This document shows positions 50,421 to 62,184 of a DNA stretch of 64,000 bases, in pieces. Source of the DNA: Silurus meridionalis (lineage: Eukaryota; Chordata; Actinopteri; Siluriformes; Siluridae); the NCBI RefSeq assembly GCF_014805685.1, contig NC_060885.1:17737632-17801631 (forward strand), given 5' to 3'. The position numbers and the translations under genes are program-made. Within the stretch, counting starts at the first letter, position 1. Each line of letters begins with the position of its first letter. Under the pieces are notes generated by a model. The model saw only the letters and a list, made by a program, of their open reading frames with translations. It had not been told where the DNA came from and searched no databases.

Positions 50421-51179
50421 AAAGCAAACAAAACACAGCATTCCAGGAAGAACAATCTATTTTATCCCTTTAAAAACATATCTCTAAGTTTGATGACTAA
50501 AATGAAGTTCACAGTGACAAACTAGGACTTGCTATTTAGCCCAATATCTCTGCTTTCACTGGAGACGCACTCGCAGAGCTGAGAAGCAGCGATACTCTAA
50601 AAACAATGAGGATTTTGCACTGCTGGCCAGATGGCTAGTCTGAGGGTGTTAACACTTGCACTAAGGTTACTCTCCGCCACCCAAACACTTTTATTATTTC
50701 ATAGGGATCCAAACATCTGAGCATGCCAAAAGAGTTGGCTCACGCCTGCAGTTTGAAATATGCATGTGCGTGCTTCACTTTTAGCATAATTACAAGTTTC
50801 TCAAGTTTCAAATCATCGGGTGGGCCAGAGAAGATCAGGATTGCAGACTTCAAAGCTTTATATTGGAAAACACTACAAAAGGCATTATTTTGATTCTCAA
50901 CTTTAATCCACACTATTTTATTGAAAGACTATTTTTATATCAGGCAGTGGCCAGCCGTGCATTCTAAGCCTAGACCTTAAGTAGTCTCCTACCTGAATCA
51001 ATCCACCTCTTAATACCATTATATACCCTGACCTATATAACCATCAATACTTTACAGAAATGCAGTACAACAGAGAGCTGCATCAGAGATAGGTATCTCA
51101 TGCTGCAAGAATGAAGGCATTAATAAAGCAAGAAACCCAACTAACACCATTCACTGCAGCCACAGCTGCATCACATACA

Positions 51180-52567
51180 TCTTCTTCTTCCTCTCCTTCT
51201 TCTTCTTCTTCTTCTTTCAGCTGCTCCCATTAGGGGTCGCCACAGCGGACCATCTGTCTCGATACTACTCTGTCCTCTTCATCTGCCTCTTTTAAACCAA
51301 CTACCTGCATGTCTTCCCTCACCACATCCATAAACCTCCTCCTTAATCTTCCTCTTTTCCTCATTCCTGGCAGCTCCATCCCCAGCATTCTCCTACCGAT
51401 ATACCCCATGTCTCTCCTCTGCACATGTCCAAACCATCTCAATCTCGCTTCCCTCACCTTGTCTCCAAAACGGACTACATGTGCTGTCTCTCTAATAAAC
51501 TCGTTTCTTATCTTGTCCATCCTCGTCACTCCCAATGAAAACCTCAACATCTTCAGCTCTGCTATCTCCAGCTTCAACCTCCTGTATTTTACTCAATGCC
51601 ATTGTCTCTAAACCATACAACAACGCAGGTCTCACCACAGTCCTATAAACTTTCCCTTTCACTCCTGCAGATACTCTTCTATCACAAATCACTCCTGCCA
51701 CTTTTCTCCACCCACTACACCCTGCCTGTACTCTTTTCTTCTCTTCTAACACACTCTCCATTACTTTGCACTGTTGACCCCAGGTACCTGAACTCCTCCA
51801 CCTTCTCCACCTTTTCTTCCTGCAACCGCACCACTCCACTGTTCTCCCTCTCATTCACACACATGTACTCTGTTTTACTCCTACTGACTTTCATTCCCCT
51901 TCTCTTGAAGGACGTATCTTCAAATCTCCAGGCTCTTCTCAGCCTGTATCCTACTCTCACCACAAATCACAATATAATCCACAACCATCATAGTCCACTG
52001 AGACTCCTGTCTGACCTCGTCTGTCAATGCAAACACGAAAGAGCTCAAAGCCGATCCTTGATGCAGTCCATCCTCCACCTCCTCTTTCCTACTGCACACT
52101 TCACTGCTGTAACACTGTCCTCATACATACTTCTCACACCCTCACATACTTCTCTGACACACCTGACTTCCTCATACAATACCCTGTTGTACGCTTTCTC
52201 TAAATCCACAAACACACAATGCAACTCCTTCTGACCTTCTCTATACTTCTCCATCAACATTCTCAAAGCAAATAATGCATCTGTGGTGGTCTACCTCAGC
52301 ATTAAATCATACTGTTGCTCAAAGATGGTCACCTCTTCTCTCAGCCTGGCTTACACTACTCTTTCCCATAACTTCATGGTGTGACTGATCAACTTTATTC
52401 CCCTGTAGTTACTGCAGGTCTGCACATCTCCCTTATTCTTGAAACCCGGTAGCAGCACACTCCTTCTCATTCCTCAGGCATCATCTCACCTTCTAAAATC
52501 TTGTTTAACAATCTTGTTAAAAACTCCACTGCCATCTCTCCTAAACATCTCCATGCTTCTACTAGTA
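51180..52567 (-). mobile_element. 5'-truncated LINE with 18-bp target-site duplication
   Basis: The copy is flanked by identical 18-bp sequences acagctgcatcacataca (51162-51179 and 52568-52585). The minus strand reads an RT region (CVFVDLEKAYNRV, MEKYREGQKELHCVFV; 52266-52045), then FEDTSFKRRGMKVSRSKTEYM, EFRYLGSTVQSNGE, ALLYGLETMALSK, MLRFSLGVTRMDKIRNEF, LRWFGHVQRRDMGYIGRRM and a C-terminal QMVRCGDP, ending in an (AAG)n tail (lower coordinates). Its C-terminal region closely resembles that of the element at 28113-29531, and here the RT C-terminal half is kept while the endonuclease is absent. Frameshifts and stops make it inactive. Confidence 0.87.
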
Positions 52568-53362
52568 ACAGCTGCATCACATACAACATGTCTATTATAT
52601 TATTATTATTATATTAACCTTATATAGTGGTATTTGGTGCATTTTTGTGCATTTTTCCATGCATTACGTTTTTCCTGGGAATTTGAAATAAAGGTGCAAA
52701 TTCTACCGGTAAAAAAAGCAAAAACTGTTTTGGCTGACCTTTTTCACACAATGTCCAGCTTTTCTTGAAAAGTTTTTAGAAATGGCCTCAAAAGTGTATC
52801 TGTGACCAAAAAATTTGGTCAGCCATTGTGGAATGAAAAGAGCTATTAAATCTACATGAATATATTTAAGCTTGTGCAGTTTGCTACAGATGCAGTTTGC
52901 GAGCTCTGACTAGTGCAGACTCTGACCATCCAATCGAAGGACGCGAAAATGCTGACGTTATTGTACGCCTGCTAGCCTTCAAGTAACATAAATTGTATGC
53001 TACAGGTACCTGCACTGCAGATTTAGAAGGCCTCACCACAGATACCGGCAACACGTGATGTGATGAAATATGATGGGATAGTTTTAAATCAAAAATAAAC
53101 ATACACTGCTTAAAGCAGCGCAACAGAGAGAAATGTTATGAAATGAAGAGAATAGATAAGAAGAATAATTAGATTGGGTATAATGTAATACATATTCATG
53201 AAAAGAAAATACATTAAAATGTAAGTCAGTGATTCCGACAGTGTTTAGGCCAGCAGCCAGCCAGCCACTAATATTACTGTAGGTATATACTGTATATAAT
53301 ATTATTGTGATGTGCTAAAGAAATTGCTATATATCTTTAGTGGATGGAAATAATGACATATT

Positions 53363-53365
<3 letters not shown>

Positions 53366-53424
<59 letters not shown>

Positions 53425-53500
53425 GTGTGTGTAGGTGTGTGTGTGTGTGTGTGTGTGGGTGTGAGGTGGTGTGATGTGGGTGTTGTGTGTGTATGTGTTT
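53366..53500. repeat. (TG)n microsatellite, imperfect
   Basis: A pure TG run (53366 to about 53422) is followed by TG repeats with tagg, ggg and tgatgtgg interruptions to about 53500. Confidence 0.93.
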
Positions 53501-54487
53501 AAAACCGTATTAAACCATATCACGTTGCTGTGTGACAGAGTCATTAATTTATATCTAAGTACATTTTAATTTAAGAGCCTGGGAATTTTACTCTGTCCAC
53601 AAGATGAGCTGTATGTTTTATGTCTGGCTCTTGTGGCCTTTTCTGCAGAGAGATGCAATTTCCCGACTTCATTGTGAGCAGATGCATTTTCTGACCGCTG
53701 CTAATATAATTGAAAAATGTGCCTGTCTCAGAATTGCCATATCACACACACAGCTGAAATCTGCCCTTATTTGTGAACATAATAATCTTGAGCAAATGCA
53801 CAGGGGAGATTTAAATCCCTACAGCCAGCATGATTAAGGGAAGTAAAGGAAAAAGGATCCTCTTAGCTAAGTATATCAGGTCTCGTTTATTTAAAGCTGA
53901 TATACTGCTGGAGCTTTATATTATTAAATAATTAATATACTTGCTATTTAAAAACAGATACAGTACGTGTGGATTTGTTTATATAAGAATAAAAAACCCT
54001 GCCTCTGAGAATCAACAGAGAACAGAACAGCTACAGTATTTTGCTAAAAGATGTGTGCTGAAAAATGCTGTTGTGACAAAAGCTCTTGACTGCTGACTAT
54101 TTCAGCAATATACAGGTTGATAAAAGATGCACTCAACGTTAAGGAATGACACACTCAATCATTACATGTCCTACACAATAATTCCGTCATGTCTGTTTTT
54201 GTTTTGGACTACAAAAATAGATGAATGAAAGACAACATAAATACACTATTTTCTAAAAGCATTTGCCAGTTGTGCTGCTGTTGTGTTTACAGAGAAGTGT
54301 GCAACTGGACCCGACACCAAAATGTTTTCTTACACTGTCTTTCTAAATATAACCATTAATTTGCTATATTATTACAGACATGACTCAGCAGTACCTACAT
54401 GTTCTCAGCTCTGTAATGCTCACTCCAACATTTTACAGTAATTTAAACGTCCACAAATGCAGTTGTAACAAAAATGCATGCTGACTA

Positions 54488-54962
54488 CATTGTATTGGCA
54501 AAAGTTAGTTGACTCCTGACCATAAGATTATGAATGTGTGTTTTTTGCACATACATTCAAAATGTTGTCCCTATTTGCTGTTATGATAACCTCCATTCCT
54601 CAGGTAAGATGTTCCACTACATTTTGAAGTGTGGTTTGGAGATTTGTGCTCATTCACCCACAGAAGGGTTAGTAAAATCAGGTACTGCTGTAGGCTGAGG
54701 CTCAGGTGCATTCATTTAATCCCAAAGTGGTTCAATGGGTTTAAGTTCAGAACTCAGAAGATCTTCCACCCTTAATGGAACTGGCTTTATGCACAGCAGC
54801 ACTGTCATGGACAGGTTTGGATACCACATCCAAAGACAACCTACTGTATACAATTGTGTGCTTTCAAATTTGTGATGAAAGTTTGGGGAAGAACCACATA
54901 TGGCTGGAAGTCCATATGTACTATCCCAGTACCACCCAGAACATAAATACTGCTTGATGTAT
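54488..54962 (-). mobile_element. Tc1/mariner-like fragment, minus strand
   Basis: The left edge reads tgtattggcaaaagttagtt, a typical end of a fish Tc1-like family. Further phrases (caaaatgttgtccctatttg, ggtaagatgttccactac, tggttcaatgggtttaagtt, cttccacccttaatggaact, ccacatatggctgg) match diverged copies of the family also seen at 15942-16310, in the opposite orientation. The transposase region is deleted and broken. Confidence 0.6.
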
Positions 54963-56230
54963 TAGTTTCCACCATATAAGTATACATTTTTTGTTTATAT
55001 TGCTTACAATGTGTAAATTATTCATCAAGTAATAAAATTAGCTTTATTTTCAGTATATGCTTTGTTCTAGTCAGGGTTTAAGGCAGGTAAAATAATTACA
55101 TTTTGTGAAATAAGCCAAGTTCAAGAATATATAATGGGTGGGTGCAAAATTAAATTAAAGTGACAAAGCAGACATTGCAGGTCAGGTTTTCTTTATGAAA
55201 GCAATAATGTTCAAACCTCAGTTCTGATATTTATGATGTTGTTGTCACTCTAAATCATATACAAATAAAGCAAAACATCAAACGTATTCTGATATTGCTG
55301 CTAAAATTATTTATTAACATATTGGAACAATTGGAACAATTTTACCTCCTTTGAAGGTCTATGAATTAACCTTAATAAACCTTAACCCTACGTAGTTTTC
55401 TGCTCACTTTCCTGTCTGAACAAGGAGAAGAAGCACAGTGTTCTACAGGTCACAACAGCTCAGGATGAAGGTTGAGTAGCCCTGATCTTTCTGGTGAAAA
55501 AAATAAACTTTGTATTCAATAAGCTTTGTCAAAAGTTCGAGCAACTTCAGCCCATTGCATCAGCCAGGAATACAGACTCATGTCTTGGGTAGTTGTCTCA
55601 CTGGAATTGAGAAAAACAGCTAAAAATAAATGGGTGTGTTAAAAATGGGTGCGTTATAAAAAAAAATTATTTTTATCAGGTATGACTTGCAGTTCTGTAG
55701 ACTGCTTTGCATTTCTTATTTAAGGTACCTTGGTGTTAGCTGAGAATCTTAGGTGTGAATGTTTCATTCATAGATAATCTGGATTGAAAAAAAAGAGATT
55801 ATCTATTGCATTTGGTTTTAAAGTTCAGACTTGTGGGTGGGAGAAGACATAAGTAAAAATATACAGTTATTCGTGTGGGTGTGGGTGTGTGCATGTGAGT
55901 GAGTGCAGTTTTATCTTTTAGACACAATGTTCCAGGATTGTCTAACCTAATAATATTCATGTCTGGGTCCAAAATCTGTAAACAGACACTGAATGAGGTG
56001 CAAGTGGACCATTTTTCTTAGTAAACCCTAAGACAGATGGAGGATGCATGTCGGCGCAATAAAATCTATAGAGTGTGAACCTTTAAAAATGAATGTATGT
56101 GTTGATGTATAGAGTCTGTGTGTGTTTTTTGCTCACCCCGGCACTGTCTGTGAACAGGCAGTGGCTTTGATAAGATGAGTGTGAGAGGAGGTTGTGTGCA
56201 GGCTGGCCTGGAAAGGTATAGGGAGAGTAA

Positions 56231-56238
56231 GAGAGAGA

Positions 56239-56299
<61 letters not shown>
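56231..56299. repeat. (GA)n microsatellite
   Basis: An almost pure GA run of 69 bp with one GGG interruption. Serine-leucine open frames on the minus strand are artefacts of it. Confidence 0.95.
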
Positions 56300-56301
<2 letters not shown>

Positions 56302-57875
56302 TGGCTGGATTACATTGACCCAGTATGAAAGAATGAAAGAGACCACTGATGCCAACAATGTGTGCCATGACAGTTTATATGTTCTATTTCTACTTCTCTA
56401 CTTCCTTCTTCAATTGTTTTTACTGATATTGGAGCTTGTTTTTTCAATTCATCAATCGTTTATTGTAGCATTAACACAAGAAATTTGATATTCATAAAAA
56501 TGCCATAATTTCAGAGGGAAAAAAGCTAAATGTTTGTCTCCCACTGATACTTCTCAATGTGTGCCACTTTAATACAAAGACTGTACAATTGTTTGATAAG
56601 TGATGAAGTGAGCCAGTGCAAATGCATGAACTGAGACTAATAAATTATGACAAAAGAAATACTGGTCTATAAACGGAGGATGGGCCAGACTGTCTGCGCA
56701 TATTTATATGCTGTACACAAATGCCTCGGTTGATGGAAGACGTAGCGCTGTGACTCTATGCTTATGAGGAAAAGGATGTTTCACCAGTATGATTTGTTCA
56801 GAGGATGAAAGCCTGTTTGTAAATTGGTTCAGATTGCAATGACATCTTTCAGGGGACCGATATCGTACTCTCTTAAATCCACTCTGCTATTCATACAAAC
56901 TCTCTCTCTCTTCTTTTCATCTCTTCTCTTCATCTCTCTCTAACCATCTATCTTATGTTTTTTTAATTGTCAGTATTAATTGATTTACTTTTAATTAATT
57001 TGACCTGCCTCTATATCCATTAACAGACCTGCATACATTACAAGACTTTAAAGCACAACCAAACAAATGGAAAGACATTGAAGCATTGCCCTCTTATTCT
57101 TCCACTGAGACTAATTACATCAAGCTAGATTCCTTCCCTTGCTAACTTTCCTTAAATTTCCAGTGTACGTGAGCTTGCAAGAGCAGTGAACAATGCAGAC
57201 TTCATCTTAAGTAGCAGGTGCTGGGGTAGAATTTGGCAGACATCGCTTCTCAAAGACCACGGACTCTCAAAGGACGCAGAGATTATGAACGGATCAGTTT
57301 GTGCACACCGTATTTGCTGATCTAGAGTGAGTAGTTCAGTGATATCTGATGCTAAACAACTTTGCTAACTGGTTTTAAAAGTCAGTGAATGTAAACTGGT
57401 CCCCATGCAATCGGCAATAAATTCAACCATATTAATATGGTAATAAATTCAACCATTTGAACAATATGCAATCTGATAATGGATAGAGAGATGACAGGCC
57501 AATGAAATAAGAGTCAGAATCTGCATCACTAAATATAGTGCATCTGTTACTGGAGCTACCTTGTAAATAAATCTCGCAGAACTAAACTGCCACTCAGAGA
57601 CACTCCGTCTGCTACACGGGTTCTTACACTTAGGGTCTGTCCTCATTAGAGAAACCTGCTAATCTATTGATTGCATACTTTGTAGTCCAGAACGGCACTA
57701 AGTGCGGACTGTAAATAATGCATGGGAATGATTCTTTAATGATCAGTCCTTAAATTACTTTCTCTGAGGTTGAGAGTCTTGAGAGAGGTGGACTAAATTA
57801 CAGCTTAAAAAGCAGGCTGTGAAAAATGCAGGAGCTTAACGTTTTGGCTATTCTTTAGCTACAGACTGCCGGTGC

Positions 57876-58800
57876 AAAATATTACATCCCCAGTTCCAAA
57901 AAAGTTGGAAAAAATTACAAATGTAAATAAAAACGGAATGCACATTTGCAAATCTTATAAACCCATATATTATTCCTAATAGAATGAAGAAAACATAGCA
58001 AATGTTTAAACTGAAGAAAGGTGAAATTATAGGGAAGAAATAAGGGAATTTAAAATGTGATGGCTGCAACACATCTCAAAAAAGTTGGGATGGGGTAACA
58101 AACAGCTGTAATTATAATTTGCAACTAATTTGGTCCATTACCAAATATCAGCAACATGACTGGGTATAAAAAAATTACCTCAGAGAGGCAGAGTCTCTAG
58201 GCAGGTTCACTATTCTGTGAAAATTCTGTCTCCAAATTGTGCAAGAATTTCAGAATTATGTTCCTCAAAATCAGATTGCAAAAGCTTTAAATATCATATA
58301 ATTTACAGTATATAATGCAGTGCAAATACATTACAAAAATCCAAGAATCTAAATACATCTTTTTTTAATTGTCTACTGTACAATTAATTGGTCAAAACTG
58401 GATACCCATGATATGTAGGCCCTCAAGCAGCATGGCATAAATACAGGAATGATTTTGTAATGGAAATCTATGAACAGTTTGCTCTGCCATGCACAAATGC
58501 AGGTTAAAACTCTATCATGTAAAGAAGAAGCCAGATGTGAACATGGTCCAAAAACACCAGAATCTTTTATGGGCCAAAGCTTATTTAAAATGGACTGAAG
58601 CAAACTGTTCTGTGGCCAGACGAATCAAAGAATTGAATCAAACTGTTATCTCACTAACTCATTTTCAAAAGCCTGCATTGTACATTAATGCATATGAAAC
58701 GGGCAGCTTGCTCCAGAAATCTGGAATCTTGCACTGCATCTGGAAAGGCACCATCAATACTCAGATTATGATTAAGACCACCAGGTGAAAGACTAGTATA
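57876..58800 (+). mobile_element. Degraded DNA transposon-derived repeat
   Basis: The start ttccaaaaaagttggaaaaa, with aaacggaatgcacatttgca, gcaacacatctcaaaaaagt, gactgggtataaaaaaatta and cagagaggcagagtctctag, belongs to an abundant fish DNA-transposon family whose name I cannot fix. At 58490-58790 a degraded protein-like region (LLWAKAYLKWTEANCS, IWKGTINTQ) matches the end of the family's coding part. Frames are broken and the interior is partly deleted. Confidence 0.5.
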
Positions 58801-59473
58801 CTATGAAGTGATTTTTTTTTTGCAATCAAGTGGGAAAAGCATACAACCCAGTGAAAAGTTTACTTGCAGTGTACATACAGGGGAAATAATCAGATTTGAT
58901 ATTACATTATACAAAATGTACAGTGCTATCTATACTATTGTTCTTTCTCTTCAAATCCTGACAAAAGTTCTATAACCTTAAATGTTGGCCAGTAATCAAT
59001 CCAATATACAGTCAACATCCCCTTTATTAGTACATCCTACACACTTATCTAATCAGAAGTTGCAACTTTCGAACAATTAGACATATATGTACACAAAACA
59101 TTACAACTTGATGTTTATTGAAAGAGCTTTACAGGTGCACATGCACAGGTGTTCCTGAAAAGAGGGCAATGAGTGATTTGTTTTCTAATCAGATTTTTTC
59201 ACATCTACTTTGCTCAAAAAGTTAATGATTTTTACTTTAATTATGATCCAAAATTACAAAGCAATCAACACGATTTGCACGAAACACCTTGTTTTTTTAT
59301 TGAAATAAATAAACAAATAAATAATACACTGAGTAGACAGTAGACTGTATTGAAATATAATATTACTAAATAGCTAGCTACTTCTGCTGTTATTGCAACT
59401 CATTATGTTACATTACCTGCACTGTATTACAATAAATGTCATAATGCATTATGTTATGTAACGTAACATTTCA

Positions 59474-59792
59474 ATAATATAAGATACTGTGGTCTCCTGC
59501 TCTAACGCGGTTCGAGTCTCACGCCCCTGGTTTATTGCGGAATTGCATTTGCCACATAACTAATTCGTTTTGCTGATTTTCCCGGTCTCTCACAGATAGC
59601 ACGATAAAAAACTTATAGGGAATTGTTTTTATGGAGTTTTATGTTGAAATAATGAAATGTATTAATAAAAATATAATTATTAATTATAAAATGAAGTAAA
59701 ATGTTAATACAGTACAGTACTGTATACATACAATATAATTTTTGGGTTGGTCGTCCGTTTATCGCGGGCTGATTAACGGGGGATTACTGTAC
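59474..59792. mobile_element. Possible pogo/Tigger-like element
   Basis: The right edge, reverse-complemented, reads agtacagtaatcccccgtta and is followed by gcccgcgataaacgg, a pattern typical of pogo/Tigger termini. The left region has gctctaacgcggttcgagtc and tggtttattgcgg, a diverged counterpart. Local GC content is raised in both ends. The ends match only weakly, so this is tentative. Confidence 0.35.
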
Positions 59793-59977
59793 TTTCTCAA
59801 TTTATGATATTTATGTTAAACTGCACACTTTCATGCATAAATGTTTGAATTATTGCAAATTTGGATGAGATTTTACCACGTTCTGCATTTATTTATTCCG
59901 CTTAGGATAGTAAATATCGGATCAGTGTCATCTTTACTTTAATTGCCCTATGAGCATAGCAATTTTGGTGCTATTAT

Positions 59978-60365
59978 CTTCCTCTTCTTCTTTTGGCTTC
60001 TCCCATTAGGGGTCACCACAGTGGATCATTCGTCTCCATACCCCCCTGTCCTCTACATCTGCCTCTTTTACACCAACTACCTGCATGTCATCCCTTACCA
60101 CATCCATAAACCTCCTCCTTTGCCTTTCTTTTTTACCTCCTGTCTGGCAGCTCCATCCTCAGCATTCTCCTACCGATATACACCATGTCCCTCCTCTGCA
60201 CATGTTCGAACCATCACAATCGGGCCTCCCTCACCTTTTCTCCAAAATGCCCTACTGTACATGCGTGGCTCCTCTAATAAACTCATTTACAATCCTGTTC
60301 ATCCTCATCACTCAAAGAAAATCTCAACATATTGACCTCCCACCTCCTGTCTTTCAGACAAATAA
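59978..60365 (-). mobile_element. LINE 3' fragment
   Basis: The sequence after the (TTC)n run reads cttctcccattaggggtcac then cacagtggatcatt and continues as the reverse complement of the LINE C-terminus (RRMLRMELP region near 60140-60180). It resembles the elements at 28113 and 51180, cut to the last 390 bp. The flanks share tggtRctattat (59966-59977 and 60366-60377) with one mismatch, a plausible 12-bp target-site duplication. Confidence 0.72.
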
Positions 60366-60668
60366 TGGTACTATTATACTGCATAAAATATGTAAAACCC
60401 AGTTATCAGTAAGAAATAAGATTTTTGATGACTCTTAGTTACATGTTCACAGAAAATATAAAAAAAGCAAGGAAAGCTAAAGTGTAATAGCAGGTGTGTT
60501 TATGTGTGTGTGGGTGTCTGTCTGTCTGTACGTCTGTGCGCAAGCATGTGCGTGTGTATTATTGTCTGAGGGAGTGTGTTAAACAGCTGACAGAAGAAAA
60601 AAGCAAAGTGTGAAAAACATCACTGAGTGTGTGTAGTGTGCGTATGTGTATGTTATATGAAGTCTCAC

Positions 60669-60773
60669 CTCATAGTGAGCAACACGCTGTGACTCAGAAA
60701 TGAGCTGAGCATTGCAGATGTTACAGTAGCTCTCTGTGAAGAGTCCTCCATCAACAACTCCTGCAGATTTCAT
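60669..60773 (-). CDS. zmat4: zmat4 first coding exon: start codon and most of zinc finger 1
   Basis: This 105-nt exon encodes residues 1-35, starting [10 protein letters not shown] and ending RVAHYE. The ATG follows directly after a splice acceptor (pyrimidine-rich tract ending ttctcag), so an upstream non-coding exon is expected to the right. The donor is GAG|GTGAGA, phase 0. It contains C17, C20 and H33 of finger 1; the last ligand, H39, is in the next exon, so intron 1 interrupts the finger. The segment [25 protein letters not shown] closely resembles the N-terminus of vertebrate ZMAT4, which supports this start. Reading past the donor gives an unrelated tail, so the longer open frame there is not real coding. 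Confidence 0.93.
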
Positions 60774-62111
60774 CTGAGAACAAGCAGCAACGCACATGGT
60801 TAGGGCTGATAGAGGACACTGCACTTTAGCTTGTCAGGTTAATACACACGCTTTATCAAGAACTCTACCCACATGTGACGATCATGCCACAGGTGTTTGC
60901 TAGATTTGCCTAGGCTAATACTGGTGTTTGCTAAAATAAATTGACAGCTATAGAACATGTCATCTGATACACTAGGACAAAGGACAAAAAGGTAGTGGTC
61001 AACATATTTTTCTATTTTCTGTACAGCAGTAATATCTGGGTTTTGGTGCTACTTCCTTATAATCATTAATATTTTTCTTATTTGGTACTGCTGTTTCCTT
61101 AATATCATTAAATTTACATTTTAGGCTTGTGATCTGAAGGAATATTTTACAGTTTAAAATCTGAAGATAATGAACCACATGTACCACATGCAGTGACAGC
61201 AAATGGGTTTTGCCTGAAGGTAAAGAAATCATGCTTTTTTGATGTCTTAAATGTTTTGCTTAAATGCTAGAATTAGACACATTCACTAAAAATATGTACC
61301 ATAATCAGCAACTACCTTCAGCAGAAAGTGGCAAAAGCGTAACATGCACTTAACTGACAGCCAGACTTCTATAGAGCTGCAATTGACAGGGTTCACTTTG
61401 ACTCCCGTTTTACACACCAAGTGTACAATTAGCCCTCTGTTGCTGAACATCCTCAACATGACAGATGAGAACATGCAGGACCTACTAATTAGCTCAACAG
61501 CAGGCTACAGGACGGGACAGCGATAGCATCGTTATCTAATTGATCCTGTGTGAAACTATTAGTGAACAGCCCTGTCAGCCTTTTGGAAGTGATGGCTCAG
61601 ATGCCTGCTCTGTGGTGTACTGTTAATGCACTTTCTGCTCCTCTTCTCGCCATATCGAAATGATCATTAGCACTCTCTGTTGCACTTGTTAATGTTAATT
61701 AGAATGCTGTGTAATACATATGTTTGGACCATGGTAGGAATACTCGATTCTGATTGGCTACAAAGTGTGAGTTCAAACAGCTGAATGCATAGACAGTTCC
61801 AGTCAGTTTAACCACCGTTCTGTATTAATGTGCTACCTTATAAACATATGTGTAACCATAGTAATATTCAGTATTCAGTTGCATACAGACTGAAGGAGCT
61901 ACTCGAAACATTTCCATATTACCTTACTTAGCTAAATGGGAGTGTCCTGTAACGTATATGGTGAATATGGCAATTTTGTTAAATGGGCCAAGGCACAAGA
62001 AGAATTTGATGAACTACAGAAGATTAGGTTAAAATAAAAAATATAAGAAAACATTGCACAATGAAGTAAAATCAACAGCTTTATTAGTAGAGGAGCCGAG
62101 CACAGACAAGT

Positions 62112-62184
<73 letters not shown>

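Larger units (their letters stand above)
48908..60668 (-). other. zmat4 intron 1
   Basis: This 11,761-bp intron interrupts finger 1. It contains a SINE tail, a dispersed repeat, two LINE fragments, a Tc1-like fragment, a decayed DNA transposon and GT and AG microsatellites. I see nothing specific in 48960-49889 (apart from one of a pair of similar 90-bp blocks), 50426-51161, 52586-53365, 53501-54487, 54963-56230, 56300-57875, 58801-59473 and 60378-60668. Confidence 0.85.

Noticed and set aside
51596..52234. 212-codon plus-strand frame rich in Leu, Ser and Thr
   Set aside because: It is antisense to the LINE RT region; the minus strand holds the recognisable protein.
56066..56368. 100-codon frames with long Ser-Leu runs
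   Set aside because: They translate the GA microsatellite.
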